From: Larix kaempferi
Lineage: Eukaryota; Streptophyta; Pinopsida; Pinales; Pinaceae
Direction of reading: 5' to 3'
Length of the DNA stretch: 64,000 bases
Assembly (NCBI GenBank): GCA_027924585.1
Contig: BSBM01000486.1
Span: forward strand, 44,324,501-44,388,500
Below, piece by piece: positions 57,160-64,000 of the stretch (positions are counted from its first letter, which is position 1; each line of letters opens with the position of its first letter). Both the position numbers and the translations under genes were made by a program. The notes below the pieces were generated by a model that worked only from the letters and a program-made list of their open reading frames with translations, searched no databases and was not told where the DNA came from.

Positions 57160-57749
57160 TGTTGAGATATTGTAACTTCTAAGAATATTATATTTGTACT
57201 TTTTTTATTCCGGAGATGTTTCATTCCTCCGTGAAGACCTTATTGTATATCCAGAGATGTTTTATTCCTCCGTGGAGAATGTGGTAACTTGGGTTATTAG
57301 ACTTCCCTAGTGGGGGTCGTCCCTGTATGAGTCATGTGGGTTAAAGGGTTATTAGACCACCCTAGTGGGGTCGGCCCTGTCACATTATGTTAAGTGGTTA
57401 AGTTGGGGCCGACCTAGTTAATGTAAAAGACAAGTCAAAGTAGTGTATAAATAGAGGAGGTGTGTTCCTCATTTAACACACTCACTAGTGAATGGCGCAT
57501 AGGTGAGAGAGAGAGATTTTCTATGGAGGAGAAGGAGCTCATGTTTGGGATATACATCTCTGTATTGTTGATAATCTATATTGAGGAAGCTTTGCTGGGT
57601 TTTCTACCCCATGAGGGTTTCCCAGGATAAATCTGTGTCTCTTGTGTTTATGCTGTGCTTGTTGTTCTTTCAGTGATCCTGTATATGCTATTGTTGTGAA
57701 ATGGAATGTAATACTGATATTCTATGTCTTAGCGTATTGAATCTTAACA
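57160..57749 (+). repeat. Copia-2 3' LTR (590 bp)
   Basis: Same ends as 33177-33782, with about 13 substitutions and a 16-bp loss near the CACTCACT words. TATAAATAG at 57446-57454. Followed by TSD AAAGC. Confidence 0.95.
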
Positions 57750-57754
57750 AAAGC

Positions 57755-58090
57755 CGACCACCCCCCTCCTTCTCCTCCTCCCTTAGACCCCCCCTCGTAC
57801 CACTACATTTCCCAGTGATGGGGATCCGTATGCCTTTGCTTTTTGCCTCCTGCAACTACTTCCTCCCCTCTCCCATTTCCTGCCCCTCGAGTCAGCCTCC
57901 AAATATGACCATCTCTCTTCTTCCATTTGGAAAGCAGCCCTCAACTCCTACCTCAATGTTACCAACCTACCTTCCCACCCCCCGAACCATGGGTCTGACC
58001 CTATGAACCGGTGGTATGATGATGATTGCAAGGAACATCATAGGCAGCTCTGTCACACTTGTTACCATATGAAAATGCAAGTCCATTTTT
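57755..58090 (+). pseudogene. LINE fragment, endonuclease-RT linker
   Basis: Continues the LINE frame interrupted at 33176. With one or two frame changes it reads a YDHLSSSIWKAALNS-like block and then RWYDDDCKEHHRQL, which resembles the W(Y/F)D(E/D)EC linker between endonuclease and RT in plant L1-type elements. No RT follows, so the element is truncated here. The 101-codon ORF in another frame (57701-58006) is not its product. Confidence 0.65.
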
Positions 58091-61000
58091 ACATTTTGAG
58101 AGGCATTCTTTTTAGTAGTATTGTATGAGGGGATGATGAAAGAGATCAATGTGATACTTGTAAAATCTATGTCACAGTAGGATCTAGCTACCATGGATTC
58201 CTCACAGCTGAAAGATTAAATTCATTAAGCAAGAGACAAGTGCAAACTATTACAAAATGAACAAATGATCAAAACTTAGCACAAATGATCAAAAGTCCAG
58301 AAATGCACAAATGATCAAATATGAGATATTATTAACTGTCCAATATTACAATGAGTTTGGATCATCCTTATATAGAAATAGTAAGGAAAAATATCCACTT
58401 GGAGTGTCCACACTTAGCTAGCTTAGATTCATCCCAATCCCCCCTAGGTTAACCAAATGGTTTCCAAAATAACCCAAACAGGTTCAAACTGTGCATGTGA
58501 ACACTGGGTAAGCACGGGGAACCAAGATGGAGCTCACACATGTGAAGGAGTTGGTTGGGTGGAAGTTAGGTAGGCTAGAATAGGCCAAAAATAACAAAAA
58601 ATGGCATAAAAGACTAGGTTCAGTGTATGGGTGCCCTTGATCAAAACATATCCCTCAAAACAAGGGATTGAGGCTCCTTAGGCATGCTGGCAATAAATGC
58701 ATGGATAAGCATGCTTAACAACTAGTTTGACCACCTCTTTGGCCCATACTTTGGCCCAAACCATGTAATCTTATTCACACCAGTCTATACAAGTTCTAGC
58801 AACTTTATAATAACCAGTTTCACACCTAGGGAGGCATTATTAACCAGATTAGCACCAAATAATCATAATTTAATTAATGATTAAGGTACTAAGGTATAAT
58901 ATTGCTCTAACATTACTTTTCCTTTCACACATTGGAGGACACTCACATATTTTGAGGTGTATTTTGTGGTTGAATTCACATATTTGGAAGCACTTGTCTA
59001 CACATTTTCATGCATATTTCTCTATTGAAGAGGGTCTTTATAGTTTTCAAGACAATCTCTAGATACTTGGAGGCAATAGTCATTTTATACATGCACACCA
59101 TTGGACCGAGACCTTAAGAGCACCAGTTAGACTACATCTTTGTTGGTGTAGTGTTGAACACCGCTCTAGAGACTCCGGCCAACCCACATGTGATAAATAT
59201 GGTTGTCATTGATGACACACCATTAACGACAAAGGTGTAAACAAGGTGATGGGCATTGGCACACCCAATAAGCCAAATGACCAATACTGTGGTCATTTGG
59301 AATTGGTACGAATACCCTAGATAAATATGATATGGATGGCATAAGAGGACAAGGTTGACAAGCTTGAAGATAAACAAAGAAAGAGTGGTGGTTTGATGAC
59401 AATGAGATGATGTGCTTGAAAAATCCCTTGCATGAAATCTTTGATGGTCATAAGCCCATGTGCATTTGAAGAAGCCATCAAAAGTGTGTCAAGTCAAATC
59501 TGACGTCCTGCACAAATCGGAGAATTTAAGGGTGTTGGAACATGTCATTGAAAGCAAGATCCTCATAGAAAGGTAGATCTCGTCAAGCCCTTTCCGTTGA
59601 TATATGGAGCATCACCTAACTCCTCATGGTTGAAGAGATTTTATTTTTTGAAGTTGGTGTGGTTTCCTTACCCCATCTTTTGGGTCAGCGGACCAAACAA
59701 ATGAAAGATAAAAATAATAAATTATTTTATGACAAGTCAGCCTCATAAAATTGGGGTTTAAATCCATATAAATAAAAGGATTTAACCTTTATTTTTTGTG
59801 TGAGAAATTCAGACTGTCTAAGAGGAATTTCAGGCTGTTTCTGACGCCAAATTTTCGCAGGAGCAGCAGATTGATTTTTGACAGTGGCAGCAACAAATTT
59901 GAAGTTAATTTTTGTTTATGTTTTATCTTCTCTGAATTCGTGGGGTCTTCTAGGGAGTAGAAGGAGCAGCAACAACAAACAACAATAAAGTTTTTGGTTT
60001 ATCTTTTATATCTGGGTTTGATTACATCAACAATGTGATGAAGACTTTTTATGTTTGGGCAGCAGTATGGATAGTTTGATTTGCATGAAAAGAATGACAT
60101 GTTGGGCTGACTGAAGACCATGAACATTATGTTGCTGATGCTGAGCATGTTTATGATGCTGAATATCTTTACATGGAGCTTATAGAGACATGATGCTACA
60201 AAAAACACTTTTTATATCTTTAATCTGAAGAAACAATGATGATAACTTGCTGATGGACAGAATGTGATTGGTGACATCATGCTGCTAAGTGTATGATTGC
60301 TGATATGCTCATGAACATAATATGACAGTGATATGTTGATAGATGGGTTAATGTGACAGAATGATGTGCTCAGCTTGAAGATAGTGACATCCTAAACATA
60401 TGACAACCAGATGACAGAGATTGATGTGGACAGGTTTGGACAAGGCAGAGACAAGTGCTGATATGAAGACAAATGTGATGTTGATGACATGCATGGAAAA
60501 CTTGATTTGATGAACTAGGGCAGTCAAATATGCATGAACAAAATGGCATGATTGTGTCACAGTATGCTTGACAAATTATGGTGATGATATTTGTGGAAAA
60601 AATACTGAAGATTGTAAGACACGATGCTGGTTGAAGCTTGAATACAATAATGATATGACAAGACAGTATTAAAAGACATATTTGACATGCTGATGATATT
60701 GATGAATAGAATGATGAAGTTGTGCACAAAATGATTAATGTAATCTTGATGATGTGATGTGATTATGATGTACACTGTAATGCAAATGCAAGTAATTCTT
60801 GCATTTGAGGTTATGATACCTCAAACCCTTCTTGGCAGGGACCAAGAAAACCAGGCTGGGTCCTAGATGATGAGTTGGTGCTCATTGTATCAGTTGGTGC
60901 TGAATTGCCTCACGGTTGTGGCCGTTGAATCAAATACAAAAACATTACAATTATGTCGTGTCTCTCTTTTGCAATGTGTTGATGATGATGTGTTATATTT

Positions 61001-61133
61001 GATGAATGACATATGGATTGATAGTTAGTTTTTTTATGAATATGATATGCTAATATAAGAGTTGGTAATTGAAGTTGAAATTGAATAAAGTATAGGCTCA
61101 CTAATTCACCCCCCCCCCCTCTTAGTGAGCATT
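58091..61133. other. Non-coding stretch, probably including an LTR
   Basis: About 3 kb with no supported gene. The right end (from roughly 59500) is probably the LTR of the element whose primer site is at 61146: it ends ACCCCCCCCCCCCTCTTAGT and then GTGTCTAACA, a pattern common in plant copia LTRs. The LTR start could not be fixed because no second copy is in the window. 60100-60780 is rich in GATGATG/ACATG words. Confidence 0.4.
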
Positions 61134-61145
61134 GTGTCTAACAAT

Positions 61146-61157
61146 TGGTATCAGAGC
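61146..61157 (+). promoter_or_regulatory. Primer-binding site (tRNA-iMet type)
   Basis: TGGTATCAGAGC two bases after an LTR-like end TCTAACA (61143). It marks the start of another retroelement. Confidence 0.85.
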
Positions 61158-61206
61158 GGGCCTTTTGCAGAAGCCCTAACAAGTTTGAAGGAAATCAAAA
61201 GACGCA

Positions 61207-62418
61207 ATGGAAGAAAAGGGTTCAGATGTTAATGATGGTAAGAATGTTACTGATCTCAGTAATCTTGGTTATGATAATTTTGAAGATGCTCTTGAAGACG
61301 CTAAGAAGAATCTTTTAGCAAACCTTTTTAAGGTGCAATATATCAAGCATGATCGAATGCTTAAAAAGAAGATAGAGAAGCTCATTGAAGAGTATCATGA
61401 GAAGTCAATGGAGCTGTCTTGTAAACTCATGGATGAGATGATAAGACTTCAAGACTCAGCTGAAACTATGAAGATCCAGCTAGAAGAAAAAGAGAAGACC
61501 ATGGACCTACTCAAGACAAGCTTACAAGGTGAGCCAAATGATCAAAATCTTAAGGAGATATGTGAAGATCCTAACGAGCTTGAAGAGACAAGAAGAAATA
61601 ATATTGGCTTGAAGACTCAATTAGAAGAAGCCAAGAAGATAGAAGAAGTATTGAAGAATCACTTGGATGAAAAGGAGAAGGAAATTCAAAAGCTTGAAAT
61701 GGAGGTAGTTGAATTGAGAAGGAAAAATAAAAAGTTTGATGCATATGGCAAGTTCCAACACAGCTCAGCTATCCTAGATGAAATTTTAGATTGTCAAAGG
61801 TCCCCATTTGACAAATCGGGCCTAGGGTACAAGAATGGGTTGGGCTTCAACAAGGACGCAGAGAATCATGAAGATGTCATTGAGATTTCCAAGAAATCAG
61901 AAGCAAGCTCAAGTGTGCATCAAGAAGTTAGTTCTCCACCTCAAAACAAAATTAGAGAAGAAACAACACCAAAATGGAACCAAAGTCCCAGGTATGAAAA
62001 TAAATTTTATGGTTATTGTTTTGCTTGTTTTAATTTTGGTCATAAAGCTGTTGATTGTAGAAAAAGTGTTGGAAGTCCACATAACAAAATAAGATGCTGG
62101 ACATGTGACCGAATTGGACATTTGGCTGCCAATTACCACACATTGAGATGCTTTAATTGTGGTGGTATTGGCCATAAAGCCCAAGCATGCACAAGTCCTA
62201 GAAGTCAACTATTGAAGAGCCCATCATATACTTCAGCAAAGAGATCCAATGAAGCTTGGAAGAAGAATGACACCAGCAGAATTGAAGATCAGAAGACAAG
62301 TTCACCCAGCCAAGGACGTTCTAAGATGTGGGTGAAGAAAAACATTTTGATAGATCTAAATGAAGTAGATGATAAATGCACAAGTGATGGTGGCTGCCAT
62401 AGGGCAAGCCAAATTTGA
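61207..62418 (+). CDS. gag-like protein with coiled coils and three zinc knuckles
   Basis: A 403-codon frame from ATG at 61207, 50 bp after the primer site. Residues about 40-180 are Lys/Glu-rich coiled coil. Near 268 come FYGYCFACFNFGHKAVDC (knuckle 1, intact), CWTCDRIGHLAANY (knuckle 2, last Cys replaced by Tyr) and CFNCGGIGHKAQAC (knuckle 3, intact). This matches the C-terminal half of plant copia gag proteins (SIRE-like); the capsid helical domain usually found before it is missing. No protease or pol follows up to 64000. Expected role is RNA binding in a non-autonomous element. Intact frame, but whether it is made is unknown. Confidence 0.8.
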   Translation: MEEKGSDVNDGKNVTDLSNLGYDNFEDALEDAKKNLLANLFKVQYIKHDRMLKKKIEKLIEEYHEKSMELSCKLMDEMIRLQDSAETMKIQLEEKEKTMDLLKTSLQGEPNDQNLKEICEDPNELEETRRNNIGLKTQLEEAKKIEEVLKNHLDEKEKEIQKLEMEVVELRRKNKKFDAYGKFQHSSAILDEILDCQRSPFDKSGLGYKNGLGFNKDAENHEDVIEISKKSEASSSVHQEVSSPPQNKIREETTPKWNQSPRYENKFYGYCFACFNFGHKAVDCRKSVGSPHNKIRCWTCDRIGHLAANYHTLRCFNCGGIGHKAQACTSPRSQLLKSPSYTSAKRSNEAWKKNDTSRIEDQKTSSPSQGRSKMWVKKNILIDLNEVDDKCTSDGGCHRASQI

Positions 62419-62530
62419 GGTCCTCTAAAAGAGCTTGGACAGACCTTGAGTTCGTAATGTTGGAGGTCGAACTCAAAGGAAAATGGTGGTTTTTCCAAGA
62501 ACAAACAGGTCCTAGGATCGAATTGTTGAC

Positions 62531-62881
62531 ATTGACAATTGATGTGATAGGAGGAAAGTGAAATGTTGATGCATGCTTACCTTTTATGAATTAAAACATT
62601 CATTGGCAAAATGTTCTCAAATAACACTTGTTGTTGGTGGCTGATTGTATGAGAAAAATGAACTTAGTGAAGGCTACAAGACTGGAAAGTTCTCTTCAGT
62701 AGTTTATTGACAATTGATGTGATAGGAGGAAAGTGAAATGTTGATGCATGCTTACCTTTTATGAATTTAAAACATTCATTGGCAAAATGTTCTCAAATAA
62801 CACTTGTTGTTGGTGGCTGATTGTATGAGAAAAATGAACTTAGTGAAGGCTACCAGACTGGAAAGTTCTCTTCAGCAGTTT
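62531..62881 (+). repeat. 175-bp direct tandem duplication
   Basis: ATTGACAATTGATGTGATAG starts both units (62531 and 62706). They differ by about four changes, so the duplication is recent. The second unit ends exactly where the element X copy begins. Confidence 0.92.
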
Positions 62882-63328
62882 TGTTAGCTCTCCAGGAAAC
62901 TACCTAGGGTTATAAGCTAGGTATGCCTGGTAACTTAAGAAATTATGTTTTTTGTAATGGGTGGATCAATGGGATGACTCAATCCGAGTATAGCATTCAG
63001 ACATTCATCATGGTAAACAAATAAAACAGTGCTCTCAAGAATTGATTAATCAGCAAATACTTTGAAAAATGGATGAAGAAAAGGAATGTGACCAAACCAG
63101 TACAGAGTAGGGCTCGAGAGACATTCAAGAAACTAACATCAAGCTATGAGCTAAACAATGGGAAGAGACCATTCAAAGCTAGATAACATAGATAATAGTG
63201 AAAGGAAGATGGAAAGCTGATACCAAAGCTGAAAGAAACCTGTGATCTGTATTAGCATAAGAAAACTGAGTACAATAGCAGACTACTGCATCCAAAATCG
63301 AACCCTTCACAATGACTTGGTTCTCAGG

Positions 63329-63335
63329 CTTTATA
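63329..63335 (-). promoter_or_regulatory. TATA-like box in second element X copy
   Basis: TATAAAG in GGCTATAAAGCC on the minus strand, the same context as 7944-7950. Confidence 0.5.
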
Positions 63336-63754
63336 GCCTTTACACAATAGTTCACAGATCCTAAAAACGTGGATCTGGTTCAGTTAACTAAAACATCAAC
63401 ATGGAATAGTAAATGCAAAAGATAGGAACTGATTCCTTGAATCAAGGCACTTGCTGATGTGTCAATCCGCTTCAAAGCTCGGTGGTTGATGAAGTGTAGC
63501 AGCCTCCCAAGGCTCGGTGAACTTAGCTGGGCGCACAGCAACTTGAGATGGATGATGTGGCAGTCGATTTCTAGAATGGTCCCTCCAAACAAGGTGAAAC
63601 TTAGCCAAGGTGCCCTACTGACTTAAATCTCGCTCAAAAGCCTCAAGATATTGATAAAATAATTTATAATCCATTCATTCTGATCGGCTTTCTGCTAGTT
63701 CAACGAACAAAACTGAGATCTGGGCGAAATTAGAGAAAATTGGCAAAAACAGGC

Positions 63755-63979
63755 TTTCGGCAGTTAACTCTTCTGTTGATTTCGTGTCTTAGCCGCCGAA
63801 AGTCAGCCTTTTCGGCAGCTAATGAGCTCTTGGAGGCTCGTCTAAGCTGCCGAAAGCTGTAACTGTTTCAAAAATTAAAACCCAAAACGCTGCTTTCTGC
63901 TGATTTCGTGCCTTAGCCGCCGGAAGTCAGACCTTTCGGCAGCTAATGAGCTCTGTGGGGCTCGCCTAAGCTGCCGAAA
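63755..63979. repeat. Hairpin array in second element X copy
   Basis: Palindromic units at 63755-63801, 63810-63855 and 63934-63979, with arms TTTCGGCAGCT...AGCTGCCGAAA and a conserved AATGAGCTC in the loop. A further half-site, AGCCGCCGGAAG, lies at about 63915. The arms are better matched here than in X. Confidence 0.8.
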
Positions 63980-64000
63980 CCTGTAGGATTCCTGAAAAAA

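Larger units (their letters stand above)
33177..57749 (+). mobile_element. Copia-2: Ty1/copia retrotransposon with two nested elements
   Basis: LTRs at 33177-33782 and 57160-57749 are flanked by a perfect TSD AAAGC (33172-33176 and 57750-57754). Inside are a tRNA-iMet primer site, a leader with a tandem duplication, a gag remnant, intron-like spacers, a broken RT, RNase H, three tandem arrays and a PPT. A gag-only element (36294-47918) and a chromovirus (48642-54771) are nested within, each with its own TSD. Without them the element is about 6.8 kb. LTR pairs differ by about 2% plus a small deletion. Its LTR, leader and spacer resemble Copia-1, so both belong to related families. No functional protein remains. 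Confidence 0.94.
62882..64000 (-). mobile_element. Second element X copy, cut by the window edge
   Basis: Starts TGTTAGCTCTCCAGGAAAC, matching the reverse of element X's right end (TGTTATCACTCCAGGAAG), and shares TATGCCTGGTAACTTAA some 40 bp in. The TATA-like context and the hairpin array appear in the same order and at similar distances as in X. It is read on the minus strand; the ORF part would lie right of the window. Confidence 0.85.

Noticed and set aside
57701-58006. 101-codon ORF with many Pro and Ser
   Set aside because: It starts inside the Copia-2 LTR and runs through the LINE remnant in a frame different from the one with LINE-like residues.

Overview
This window looks like nuclear DNA from a seed plant with a large, repeat-rich genome, most likely a conifer or other gymnosperm (inference). 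The reasons are deep nesting of LTR retrotransposons, solo LTRs over 4 kb, long AT-rich non-coding stretches, and one plant gene in short GT-AG exons. No operons, CRISPR arrays or microbial genes were seen. Almost every long reading frame belongs to a mobile element.

Layout. 1-2048 is the 5' half of a long LTR (family G, reverse), cut by the window edge. 3478-21655 is one Ty1/copia element on the minus strand (Copia-1, TSD GTTTT at both ends). It is split by three later insertions: element X (4847-8451, TSD GAAGG), a solo family-G LTR (9412-13468) and another solo family-G LTR (15450-19950, TSD AGGTG). With these removed Copia-1 is about 6.0 kb. 21661-28885 holds no recognised gene. Three consecutive exons of a plant cyclic nucleotide-gated channel (CNGC) lie at 28886-29098, 29307-29629 and 31406-31517. 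Downstream is a LINE endonuclease fragment (32391-33176 and 57755-58090), split by a second copia element (Copia-2, 33177-57749, TSD AAAGC). Copia-2 carries a complete gag-only family-G element with 4323-bp LTRs (36294-47918, TSD CATAC) and a complete Ty3/gypsy chromovirus (48642-54771, minus, TSD CATGG). The right end has a gag-like ORF behind a tRNA-iMet primer site (61146-62418) and the start of a second element X copy (62882 to beyond the window).

The genes. The CNGC exons are the only host gene seen; they are open, in phase and have consensus splice sites. No earlier or later CNGC exon was recognised, so either the flanking introns are very long (over 32 kb on the 3' side) or the gene is truncated. 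The chromovirus has gag, protease, RT, RNase H, integrase and chromodomain, broken by one frameshift. The family-G element has gag but no pol, so it must depend on another element's enzymes.

Most unusual: (1) element X, an LTR-like 3.6-kb unit with TG/CA ends and a 5-bp TSD but no internal LTR pair, holding a 424-codon reading frame flanked by arrays of about 46-bp hairpins, with a second copy at the right edge; (2) a roughly 420-bp GT-AG intron-like spacer shared by both copia elements where protease and integrase should lie; (3) the family-G element, with LTRs that look identical, gag only, and three primer-site-like motifs in its leader.
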